Below are positions 23,301 to 33,863 of a stretch of DNA of 64,000 nucleotides, piece by piece. Every line of letters begins with the position of its first letter. The first letter of the stretch is position 1. The translations under genes and the position numbers were made by a program. This stretch comes from Zhengitettix transpicula. Its lineage: Eukaryota; Arthropoda; Insecta; Orthoptera; Tetrigidae. The notes beneath the pieces were generated by a model. It worked only from the letters and a program-made list of their open reading frames with translations. It searched no databases and was not told the DNA's origin. The DNA lies in contig CM073591.1 in assembly GCA_037074705.1 (NCBI GenBank), forward strand, positions 92,973,532 to 93,037,531, written 5' to 3'.

Positions 23301-23529
23301 ATAAAGAAAAAACTTGTTCCATGGTGTTGTGACAACTCTCTTCCAATGCTATATTACTAAAAAATTCATATTAAGCTTAAATACTGATAATATTCATACA
23401 TAAATATGAATACACATATTATGATTTACACAATTGTGATTGTTGTGTTGGAAACAGAGTAACTTCTAGTAACACGGAGTCGGCCAGCCGCAACACAAAG
23501 TTAAACAGTGCAGGTTTAAATATTTATTA
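20334..23529. other. AT-rich stretch without a recognised gene
   Basis: AT simple sequence flanks the LTR (20334-20410). An AT-rich inverted repeat with GTAAATAAAT/ATTTATTTAC arms lies at 21377-21425. One GC-richer block is annotated separately. No coding remnant is recognised. Confidence 0.4.
22570..22860. other. GC-richer island, possible regulatory DNA
   Basis: This block is more complex and GC-richer than its flanks and lacks a credible open frame. It holds several homeodomain-type cores (GATTAATGA, GATTAAGC, GGTAATGAG, CATTAATAG). No repeat family match was seen. Regulatory function is inference only. Confidence 0.25.
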
Positions 23530-23880
23530 GAGTAACACGCTCCTTGAGAGTATCCACGTGGTGGCAACTCCCCTTTAATAGCATCTAAAGGGATTATAAA
23601 GGGTAGAGAAATGTAGTCTAGGCTTTAATAAAGACCCTAGGCTATGGTTTAAGGTTCCTAAAACGAAAAGTGAAAACCGGCATCAGGTAGGGCGGGATCT
23701 TGGTACTTGTCCCACGCCCTTCCGATGGTGGAAGAGGGGTTTGCTGTGGGGACGCAGAATTCCCCTTTCCGTGCCTTTACCAGTTTAGGGGGAGACAGCT
23801 GGCCAACTGTTCCAATAGGAAGAGAGAACAACTCTTATCCCCCAAAACAGACCGAGGGGCATCGGCTTGCCATAGGTTAT
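23530..23880 (-). mobile_element. R1 retroposon copy
   Basis: On the minus strand its 3' end lies at about 23530-23550 (CGTGTTACTCT reversed), with GGGGAGTTGCCACCACGTGG just inside. Its 5' part reaches the hairpin region GACCGAGGGGCATCGGC near 23851-23868. Both hairpins are present but damaged. Two overlapping 66-67 codon frames on the plus strand are shadows of the repeat. Confidence 0.65.
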
Positions 23881-24816
23881 CCACAAAATCGGTTAAAAAA
23901 TAAGTAAATACTTGAATTTAATAATAGAGAGGAAGCTTTAACAAGCTGAATCTTCCGCCCGGTAAGCGGGAGATTCCGGACTCAATTACATCTCCAGTAC
24001 ACAAGTAAATTATTGATTATTAATAGCTTGAAGGACTCAAATGATAAAATATGTGAAAAAGAAGTGGTTTACGGGTTACAATGAGAGGATTGTACTAAGG
24101 CTTATATAGGATATTATAGTATGTTTTTAGTGATAAGAATGTATAAACTGGGAAGTAAGGAATGCTCAAAAACTAATATCATCTAAAGAAGAAAAACGTA
24201 ATATAAACTTTATTTCCATTACGACACTGAAAAGGAATTCTAACTTAAATTCTGGAGACGATGTAAATATACAAAGAACAAGGTAATGCACTGAAAGCTT
24301 GGCGTGAGATGGATTAAATTTTAAATAACATGAATGAAAATATCAAATTCAAGACCTTGAGATCAAAGTGATTTAAATTGATAAATATATTAATCATTAC
24401 TTTATTTAACTTAAAGATATTAAAATTTTGGATGGGGGGGAGGGTAACGTTAAGGGAAAATAGTAAAAACTTACGAACGATTTGGAACAAAATTTAAAGT
24501 ATATAAAGCGCTTCTTCTCCCTTGGGTGTGGTAGGGTAAAAACGTGAACGCAATTCTACAGATTTACCTGAGGTTAATGGGCGACACAACAGTTCGTGTA
24601 GTTGATGAAAAATGCAATACTGCATAGGACTACGATATTTACGATCTGAGAATTTAAGATATTTCTCATTAGCATGATAAAAAATAGATGTAACTTAATG
24701 ACAAGACGATTAATTTGAGTATAATAAGGAAGGTCTGCGAGGGCTATTCTCTCGCAGGCAGTATCTGCAGGGGATATTCTCTCGCAGGTGGAACCATATA
24801 GGAGAGACACGAAGGG
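23881..24816. other. AT-rich stretch with a short direct repeat
   Basis: No gene is recognised. TATTCTCTCGCAGG occurs twice 30 bp apart (24745-24758 and 24775-24788), separated by GCAGTATCTGCAGGGG. It lies immediately upstream of an R1 copy. Confidence 0.5.
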
Positions 24817-25288
24817 GCTACCTTTGGGGATGCCTTTTCCTCTCCGTTTTTGAACTATGGTTCCCACAAGCCGAGTCAACTCGGCCTGTTCTGAGAGGTG
24901 TATGTTCCAGAGTCACAGGCCTTGGGCATACGGTAAGAGTTGTTCACTGTTCCCATTGGAACAGTCGGCCAGCTGCCTCCTAAACTGGTCGAGGCACGGA
25001 GAAGGGAATGCTGCGTCCCCACAGCAAACTCCTCTCTCGCTATCGGAAGGGCGTGGGACAAGTACCCAATGCCCGACCTACCTGATGCAGGTTTTTTTTA
25101 GGGTTTTCCCTGCATTACTTTTAGGTGAATGCCGGGTAGGATCCTGAACATATAGTCCGGGGGCCGTAGTTAACCCTTGGCTACCTTCCTCTACCCTTCC
25201 GCATCCCCCCTTTAAATCCCTTCCTATGCTATTAAAGGGGAGTTGCCCAACGTGGATTACCCTCATGTAGCCTGTTACCCTAAAAAAA
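24817..25288 (+). mobile_element. R1 retroposon copy, most complete
   Basis: This is the longest R1 copy seen, about 470 bp. It starts GGGCTACCTTTGGGGATGCC, then TTTTTGAACTATGGTTCCC, hairpin 1 (GCCGAGT-CA-ACTCGGC, 24870-24885), AGAGGTGTATGTTCCAGAG and hairpin 2 (ACTGTTCC-CATT-GGAACAGT, 24946-24965). Next come CCTGATGCAGGTTTTT and the common 3' end CTCATGTAGCCTGTTACCC plus TAAAAAAA. No pol III boxes or reverse transcriptase are evident. It could be a SINE-like element or the 3' end of an unrecognised LINE. Confidence 0.7.
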
Positions 25289-25354
25289 TTGAGTATGCTG
25301 TCATCAGGAGACGGAGGAAGCCTGTGAGAGCTGTTCTTAGCATTCGCAAGCAGA

Positions 25355-25599
25355 TCGTTTTGTATGTTCCAGGGTCGAAGACCTTGGGCATATGGTAAGA
25401 GTTTTCTTCTATTCCCATTGGAATAGTCGGCCAGCTGCCTCCTAAACTGGTCGAGGTACGGAGAAGAGAATTCCTTAAAATATAGCCGGGGGCTACCTTC
25501 CTTTACCCTTCCACCCCCTCTTTCAAATCCCTTCCTATGCTATTAAAGGGGAGTTGCCACCATGTGGATTACCCTCATGTAGCCTGTTACATAAAAAAA
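25355..25599 (+). mobile_element. R1 retroposon copy with internal deletion
   Basis: It starts within TGTATGTTCCAGGGTCGAAG, keeps hairpin 2 as CTATTCC-CATT-GGAATAG (25409-25426), lacks the middle part around CCTGATGCAGG, and ends in TAGCCTGTTACATAAAAAAA. It is the second of three head-to-tail copies. Confidence 0.65.
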
Positions 25600-25601
25600 G
25601 T

Positions 25602-25784
25602 TGCAGGTTTTCTAGGGTTTGTCCTGCATCCCTTTTAGAAAAATGCCGTGTAGGATCCTTAAACTACAACTCGGCTACCTTCCTCTACCCTTACGTATCC
25701 CCCCTTTCAAATTACTTCCTATGTTATTAATGGGTAGTTACCATCACTTGAATTACCCTTTTGTAACCTGTTACTCTAAAAAAA
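25602..25784 (+). mobile_element. R1 retroposon copy, 3' half
   Basis: It begins at TGCAGGTTTTCTAGGG and ends ACCTGTTACTCTAAAAAAA. The sequence after its tail (TTGAGTGTGCT) nearly matches that after the copy ending at 25288 (TTGAGTATGCT). That suggests a local duplication or reuse of the same target word. Confidence 0.6.
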
Positions 25785-26649
25785 TTGAGTGTGCTTTTGC
25801 ATGATTTACTGATGAATATGATCCTGTGCCAAAAGGTTCTTTTTGGATTTTACAAGTGACATAACTACTAAACTGTTATAGGACCCGGACGTTTGTTTTA
25901 TCTTCTTATATTATAATTTATCCATGTTCGTGGTGCAGTAAACAGGATTCTGCAATATCTGTATGACATGCATGACGATGTGTTAGTTGGAATCGCAGGT
26001 GTTGCTGCAGCCTTTAAGCGAGAACAGTCATATTCTCCACAAAGCGCAACAGCTGATCGAAAGGAGAGTGGCTCTTGTCATGTATGGTGGCAATGCGAAG
26101 TAAAGTGGGCCATTCCTCCTTTATCTGGTACGGCTCTCCTGGGAGCTCCGAAGCCACCGTGTTATCTACAGGGACATAAAGAGCTGCTGGTGCCGGTCCA
26201 CACTTGCTCTTTCGCTTTATCTGCAGCTGTCGGAGAAGCGCTACCTTACGGCCATCTCATTAAGTATATATCCTCCGTGAGAAAGTAGAGCAGAGATCCG
26301 GCGTTGTAACGCGGGACCCCAGGTGGCTGTCGTTACGTGGTTCTACAACGAACCAATCAAACGTTTCTTAAGTGTGCTCTTTCACTTTGTAACTATTTCA
26401 AGTGTACAATTTAAATTTTACTCCTGAATTTTAATTAAATGTTTAGGAACATAATTACTTAATAAACAATGACAGGTAGGGAAGTTACGAGTATATTATA
26501 ATGTAGTTCGAAATTTCTATATCTATCTTCTCTATACAAAATTATCACAACTGGAACACCTGTGGGCGGCTGTACGAATGTGAAAAAAGCGGGGATTGTT
26601 ATGAATTTTATATTGACTGAAGCTATTGAAAGATGTAGTGTTAAACCTA
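25785..26649. other. Unassigned stretch with GC-richer island
   Basis: The block 25930-26360 is clearly GC-richer and open for 106 codons on the plus strand from 25968. The peptide has no domain I recognise. It could be an exon, a conserved non-coding block or an unknown repeat. The flanks are AT-rich. Confidence 0.3.
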
Positions 26650-29235
26650 AAGTAATTGGGTGTCCGGCGTTGCCCGAGACGTCGTTTATCAATATCCCCC
26701 GATTTGAATCCAATCTTGGTAGCTTTTGTGTTATTTTTATTTAACAGAATTCGACCCCTAAATGTTTTCACTTCCCATTCCGAAGGGGGTTGACACATTG
26801 ACCCTGAAATAGTTTCATTCATCGCCGTTTGAACATATTTGAAAATTTCCACGCTCGCTACAGTGGGTTAAAAAAAATACACGCAAAAATCGGCCGGTGA
26901 CTCCAATTCAGCCCCTCCCCCCCTCCCACCACCCCGCTTCATCCAGTTTGTCACAATGAAACTCATCGACATCCTTAACCCCAGAATTGATTCGAATTTT
27001 GGTCTATTCGCGTTATTTTTATGTAATGCAACACCAAACTACACCCCTAAACGAGCTCCCCTTCCATGGGGATTGAAATTAATCACAAAGAATATTATGA
27101 ATTTAAATGACAAAGAAAAATATTTATTGGGCGCAAATGTGGGCCGATTAACATGTTCATCCCCACCCCTGAGGGGTTAAACTGCAAGTTGAATGTCATA
27201 ATTAATCTCCATAACCCCGGATTCGATTCCTATATCGGGTTTTTGCGTTATTTTTATGTAATGCAAATCCACCCTACTTTTCATGGTTATCTCCTCTCAA
27301 GTCGATAAGGGTTGTAATTATACACAGAATATTAAAAAATATTATTGTCATTAACCCCGATAAATATTTATTTGACGCAAATATGGATAGGTTAACATTT
27401 TTGAACATTTATACCCCCTCCCAAGTCCGCCCAGCCCCACTCACCATTCACTCGCCTCTACGCGTTACTCAGGTTGTCATAAATGAATTCAGCAACATCC
27501 ATAACCCCGATTTGTCTCCAATCTCGGTTGTTTTCGCGTTATTTTCTTGTAACTCACTTCCACACCTACCCGTGCTCCCTCCCATACTGAAAGATTTTAA
27601 ATTATACATAAAAAAGTTGTAGAGATACTATAAATCTGAATAATGCTAAAAATAATTATTAAAATCAAGTATGAACCTCGACTGCATGTTTCAAAATTTC
27701 CTTCCCCTTGGGTGTTAAATGGCCAATTTAGTGTCATATAAACTCAGCGCCACCCATAATTCTGGATTCGACTCCAATCTCGATTGTTTTTGCGTTATTT
27801 TTATATAATGCCACCCCAACCCCTAAGGGAAACTCCCCTCCCAATCCCGAAATTTTACACGGAGACCATATTGAGAAATGTAATAATCTCATTGATCCAG
27901 AAAAGTATTTATTAGACCCAAAAAACGGCCTAATAGCATGTTTTACAATTTCTACCCCCGCCCAAGATGTTCCATCCCAGTCAATTCTCGCACATTGCCT
28001 AGATTTTCATAAATAAACTCAGCGACATCCATTACCTTCGATTTGACTTGAATCTCGGTTGTTTTAGTGTATTTTTCTAGTAACTCCACCCCACCCCTAA
28101 GGGTGATCCTTTCCCGTTCTGTAGGGGGTTCAAATTATGCTCAGATAATATCGGTAGATACACGATCAATATCTTTGATCCCCTAAAATATTTTGCCGCC
28201 TACAATATCGGCTGTTTTAAGGTTGCCATTCCCAACTCTTGCTACCCTCTCAAGCCGAAAGGAGATGAAATTTTACAAACATCAGTAGATATATTATCAA
28301 CGTCATTGACCCTGACAATTATTTATTCCAAGCGTTTAACATGTTTGAAAAATTCCACCCCTGTCCAGCCTTACCCCTGGGAGTTAAATGGCCAATTGAA
28401 ATTTATAATTAAACTCAGAAACATACAGGACCCTGGATTTGACTGTAATCTCGGTTTTATTCACGTTATTTATTTGTAACGCCCGTTCATCCCCACCCAT
28501 AAGGCGGCTCCTTTCCAATGTTGTAAGGAATTGAAATTATACTCAAATAACATCGATTGAAACTCTATCAATCTATTTGATCCCTAAAAATATTTATCTG
28601 CCTAAAATATAGGATGTTTTACCATTTTGAATATTTCCACCCTTACCCCTATGTGTGCTTATCTCTCATGCCAAAAGGGGTTGAAATTTTACAAGAAACA
28701 TTGGTATATATATTATAAATGTCATGAACTCAACAATTACATATTACACGCAAATATCGACCGTTTTACATGTTTGAAAAAAATCTACCCCCGTGTATCA
28801 CCGCCCCTGGGGGTTAAATGGCCAATTAAATGTCATTATTAAACTCAGCTACATCCATAAAACTGGATTTGATTCGAATCTCGATTGTATTAGCGTTTTT
28901 TTCTTGTAACACGCGTCCACCCGCAACCATAAGGATGCTTCGTTCCCATGATGTACGGGGTTGAAATTATAGTCAGATACAAATGTAGAACTTAACAGAT
29001 TTAAGTCGCTAATAACCAAAAGGTTAATGCGATGTTAAATTGTAATTAAAAAAACATTGATAGAAACACTATCAATGTCTTTGACCCCTAAAAATATTTA
29101 TCTGCCTAAAAACCCCGCTCCTGGGGTTGGTAGACGTGTCTCACCCCGACAGTGTTTGTTTCTTGGTCGCACAGAACACGTGTATGAAATTTGGTGAAAT
29201 TTTCTCCACCGGTGTAGATTTGTATAAGGAACATC
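26650..29235 (-). mobile_element. Helitron-like module array, opposite orientation
   Basis: Read on the minus strand, it starts with the header at 29105-29235 (AATTTCACCAAATTTCATAC, CTGTCGGGGTGAGACACG). It ends at 26650-26690 with CGTCTCGGGCAACGCCGGAC, ACCCA, where the closing CTAG has mutated. In between, the module carrying (A)CCGAGATTGGAGTC and ATAAAAATAACGC recurs about eight times. Plus-strand marks are near 26712, 26990, 27220, 27515, 27770, 28050, 28445 and 28870, so spacing is 230-425 bp. It is the same family as 4870-8475 but older-looking and without the microsatellite. It is non-coding. Confidence 0.6.
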
Positions 29236-30889
29236 GCTAATGACCTAATGATTTAGGTAAATATTTTGGTATTATGTTTAATAAATTTAAAAATTAATGT
29301 AGTAATTTCAAATAAGTTCTTTGAAAGTACGTACTGTTGAAGTTATTTGAAGGAGCCTTAAAAGAACACACTGATCTTGTCACGTTATTATGAAAAATGT
29401 AAGCTAACAAATTACACATCGTGCCGGGGAAGAACACTCAGATTGGTTTTCCGGTGAAGGTGTCTGAGGTAGTGGTTTTATTGTTGGAACAGTTATAAAT
29501 TTTTTTAAAAAAACATTTCCTTCTCGAAACTTACTTTTGACAGATACAATTTTTCAGGCTGACAGAATGAAAATTATATTTAGTCCCGGTAATATTTAGA
29601 GGCACAAATAACACTACCTGAATAAAATTGCGATTAATGTTTAATTTAAGACTATTTTGTCAAAAAAGTTATAACAATTATTTATCAACATTCAATTTTA
29701 AACAAGGTCGGTCATTTTGTTATCGACGCAGACATTAATAAATTGTAACAACGTATTTCAAAATGGTTCGCTTTTGGACGTAGCAAAAATTTCGCTGTAA
29801 CCTATTGCTTATATATTGTTAAGTGCTTTTTTTTAGGGCAGCAGGCTACATGCTTTACACGTATGTTTATTCATCTGAATTCACTATTTCAACTGTATAT
29901 TTTTTTTACAAACTCGATTGACATATCAAATAATATTTGTTCACCTAAGAATACGAAAGAAACTGTCCAAATTGTATCACATACTGCCTCGAGTGGCGAC
30001 AAGTGGTAACTTCTACTGACCGAACAAAATTCTCTGTCGTTTCTATCCAAATTTTTCTTTGTTTTAGCAGTTATTCCTGGATTATGTATCATATACTAAA
30101 TCGTATTTTATATTCATAATAACATTTATTGCAGTGTTTTTTTTTGGTTTCGGTCGTATTAATTTATTTAATACTTTCTGTTAATTCTCCGCTCTTTTAA
30201 TGTTTTTTCATCGACTACTCTCGAAAAATGAATGTATTATTTACCTGATAATAAGAAAAGTCAATCGAGCAGAATGAATTTTAATTTTGAAATGTTGAAT
30301 AATAACTTTGATATTATTTATCACCTCAAAGTAATTTTTCTGTAAAGCGAACAACATGACTTCCAAAGTAGTTTAACATCAAGTATTGAAACCCTGACCA
30401 TTTTGTTTAGAAATTTCGAGTGGCAGTTTGATATTTATTATAAATATTTATTAGTTGCTATAAAGCAGTTGAAAAGTTTAATCGCAATGAGCTTGATAGA
30501 TTTTTTTACGAAAAGGGAACAAATCCATAATGAATGGTAGGCAATACTTTAAATGCTGTAGTTTCTAATTACTTTATATACAAAATCACTCGATTATAAG
30601 TAATATACAGATAAGTGTATTATTTATTTATATAGATATGTATTTAATGAAATGAAGTATCATATTTCCTCAAACGACAACAACTTTAATAATAAGCTAT
30701 CAGATCGGAAAAAAATCTGTTAATTATGAAGTGGCATAATGCTAATATTTCAAACATACGACTCTTAACTAAGGCGTGAAATTTATTCATATTGTTCTAC
30801 ACATGTTACAATTTATCTACGAGACAGTAGTATAGCGAGTTTTAAATCGTGTTCGTGGTATAGAATTCTAATTTTTAATATTTATAACT
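29236..30889. other. AT-rich stretch, nothing recognised
   Basis: Apart from an R1 tail fragment at 29827, no repeat or coding remnant is recognised. Confidence 0.4.
29827..29852 (-). mobile_element. R1 3'-end fragment
   Basis: TTTTTTTTAGGGCAGCAGGC, TACATG is the reverse complement of the R1 terminus CATGTAGCCTGTTACCCT plus A run. Only the last 26 bases remain, an extreme 5' truncation. Confidence 0.5.
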
Positions 30890-31725
30890 GGGTACGATGC
30901 AGAATAACTGTAAAGCACTGGTCCACGGGTTATACAATCTCGCCGTTCGTGAAAAATTGCCCTGCGTAATATTTGCGGATTATGCAGACAGACTACGCAA
31001 ACGCGAACAGTGTTTAATCAAGACCTACGTTAATTTTTTTGATAAACAGCTTTGCTTGTTGTTAGCGCTTCGGGCTATTTAATCGAACAATAATACCATA
31101 AATCAAATACCGATACAAAGCGTTTGCAAAGTAATGGCAGAAAATATTTCACCCGCCAAAGTGAGAGAGGGAGAATTTTCACTGCACGCTTTTAAAACAC
31201 CATTTAATCGGCGTATTTCAGGCTCCAAACACAGATCCGCCCGTATTAATGCAATATTTGACATCGAACCCTCGTAAAATTTAAGTGCTTCATCTTACAA
31301 TTTTCCCAGTTGATGGAAGGGCACGATTTCATCTCCTCTGTGTGATACAAATATACATTCGAATCAGATTTAATGGTATCAATTCGTTTACTTGCCTCGC
31401 TCGAAAGATTGGATTGAAGTTTTACGGTAGTGAACATAAGTTTGTCTAAGAGGATTGGCGACCGAATCGATATCCATGCGGGTGGCAAGACTGGGAATGA
31501 CACAGATGCTGCACAGAACCCATTTTTCTGGGGCGAAGCGGGGGTCGGCTTAGTTTCAACGATCAACTTCCTTCGGAGAGGGAGCGAATCAAATTGGAAA
31601 TAACTGATTCGCATTGAAAAACCTTGTACACGTTGATAATAAATATATTCAACAAATTTCAATTTTTTATCTCTTCCAATTTCTCGTTTTAAAAAATATA
31701 AGGTACTAATGACAATCACTGGTTA
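30890..31725. other. GC-richer island with the longest open frame of the window
   Basis: A 157-codon frame lies on the minus strand (31719-31246) and a 61-codon frame on the plus strand (30897-31082). The long frame contains LPLRRKLIVETKPTPASPQ, a proline-rich run and FPVLPPAWISI. I find no domain, signal peptide or membrane segment and no convincing start context. It could be an exon, a conserved non-coding block or chance. Confidence that it is coding is low. Confidence 0.2.
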
Positions 31726-33802
31726 TAGGGAAATTCTCATTACTAAACAGATCGATAAACGAATGGAACAATTTCCTGTAGCAGTGTTTGAGGAGAATCC
31801 TCCAATAAGAACGTTTAAGAATAATATAAATAAATTAGTGTAGTAAAGTGAAATTTTTTATTTTACTTTTTATTATGTAATTTAAATAAGTTTAGGTCTT
31901 TATTATTCTTTAGTAAAGTGTGGTGGGAGTGAAGAAATTTTGAGGACAAATTTCTGAGACTTATTTTATTATTTTTTTTTTCTTCTTTCAAAATTGTTTT
32001 ATTTGTAATATTTTCGTTTATATATTTGCTAAAGGCTTCCACCGGGAACAATCCCAATCGCAGTTCGTAATATACATATATACATATTTTTTTGAGAATT
32101 GATTCGAAATGAAACGGTGTAGAAACTTTGTTCAATTAATCTATTATTAATTAAATAAGTATTTCATCTTATATGGTTATTGATAAAAGGGGTGACTAAT
32201 GAACAGAGCAAAGAACATTAATTTTGAAGGAAACTCAACGTTTTTGCCAGCACTTGAAATTTTGTCAGACATGAAGAGCTATCAGAAACTGATCATAGAC
32301 GTTATGATAATTTAGCAGTGTATGTATATTCATGTCTTCATTTAATTATACTGCAAAAAAAAATCTGTGGCAACGTTACATTTAAACCTTAAGGGTACCG
32401 CATTTCTGGAATGTCTAGCCTGATTAAAATATTTAGAAGTTTTCAATATGAACTGTAGTGTCTTTTAATTATGTAAAGAAATAGTCAATTAACAGACAAG
32501 TTTTTCGTGATAAAATAAATACAACAGAACGTTTCGGCAATCTTTGTTGCTTTCGACAGGTGAATAGAAATCGTAAAAGCTGTTAGAAGGACACACCGCA
32601 CAAACCAGCACGAACTCAAAAGCCATGTAATATGTTTTTATATTACAAACATTTCTCTATAAAAAATTTAATGAAAAAACAGAAAAGGTTCATTGATTAA
32701 TAGATTTAAAAAATTATCACTAAGTTGTCTCTAATTTGGGACTGCGGCAGGTTTAATTTAGAATTATGTTATTTAGCTGGGTTATAAGCTATCTTTATGT
32801 TTATGTTCTACAAAATAAATGTTCCGTAATTTTATATATTATAAAATGTTTTTTGTAAACAAGTACGTGTAATCTTTGTCACTTTTGATGAACTAAGAGA
32901 CGTGGTCCTGTACATACGATACATTATTTACATATATTACTGAATTTTTAATGTAAATATGTATATGGTTGTATCTTAAAGTAGTTACATATTATCAATA
33001 GTTATCCTCATTCGTTTATCAAGAAATACATCAATGTCCGTTTAACCAAAAGCAAATAACCTCTAAGATCCTAAACCATACATAGTATTACCATATTAGA
33101 TAGGTTTTAATTGTAATTTCAGTGGAAATTTGTCTAATGATGGTGTTGAAAGGGTTTAAAAGACGTGTATTAGCAGTGAAAAATGGTACTCGGACTTGGG
33201 AGTAAGAATTCTATGCTAGGACCAAAAATATTATATGTAAACGATTCGAATAATTAGCATGACGTAATATGAGGACTAGAAGGGAACTGATAGAAGATCC
33301 TCTATGAACAAAGCTGGGATTTTATTTTATTTGGATTATAATTCTAATCATTATTAAATTGATTGTTATTTATCATACAGTTATATTTATTATAATTTAT
33401 ATTAGAAATCTTTTAAACATCACGAATCAATGAATAGTTAATTGCGGTCAAGTATATAATTAATTTTGTAAATAGTTTCGCAGTGCAGCAAATTTTACCA
33501 TATCGCGGCCAGAACAAGTAAAAAAAATGAATCGCGTCTCTTCTGTTTGTGTTGTCAAAGAATCCTGCGGACTACAACCTTATCTTATCATCTTCCGGTC
33601 AACGGATTTTCGAGGGTACGTTGGAATTTGATGGAGAAATCTCCGGACAGGTCCTGTACTAGTTACGGAAAATTTTGCAGTCCTCTGCCAAGCAACATTA
33701 TCAAAATTGTTCCATTCGTAGCCGGTTAAGAGAAAAGTGGCAAAGAAAACTGTGATGAAAGGCTAATTATGAATGGGAATCAATAAGATCGTACTACATT
33801 AT
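31726..33802. other. AT-rich stretch
   Basis: No gene is recognised. It contains one copy of the GAAACGTT motif family at 32521-32562. Confidence 0.4.
32521..32562 (-). repeat. CTG..GAAACGTT motif, copy A
   Basis: The minus strand reads CACCTGTCGAAAGCAACAAA, GATTGCCGAAACGTTCTGTT. It is one of four related short repeats (see 39965, 43407 and 56567). A small stem GCAA/TTGC sits between the CTG and GAAAC parts. Confidence 0.5.
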
Positions 33803-33863
33803 ACTATTAAAGGGTAGTTGCCACCACGTAGATTACTCTCATGTAGCCTGTCACTCTAAAAAA
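33803..33863 (+). mobile_element. R1 3'-end fragment
   Basis: It carries ACTATTAAAGGGTAGTTGCC followed by CTCATGTAGCCTGTCACTCT and an A run. Only the last 60 or so bases of R1 are present. Confidence 0.65.

Noticed and set aside
26459..26852. Frames of 84-106 codons on the minus strand
   Set aside because: They run across the degenerate 3' end of the Helitron-like array and contain its module sequence.
4970..29235. CRISPR-like arrays, because of regularly spaced repeats
   Set aside because: Units are about 280-300 bp, lack short repeats with unique spacers, and the genome is eukaryotic with no cas genes.
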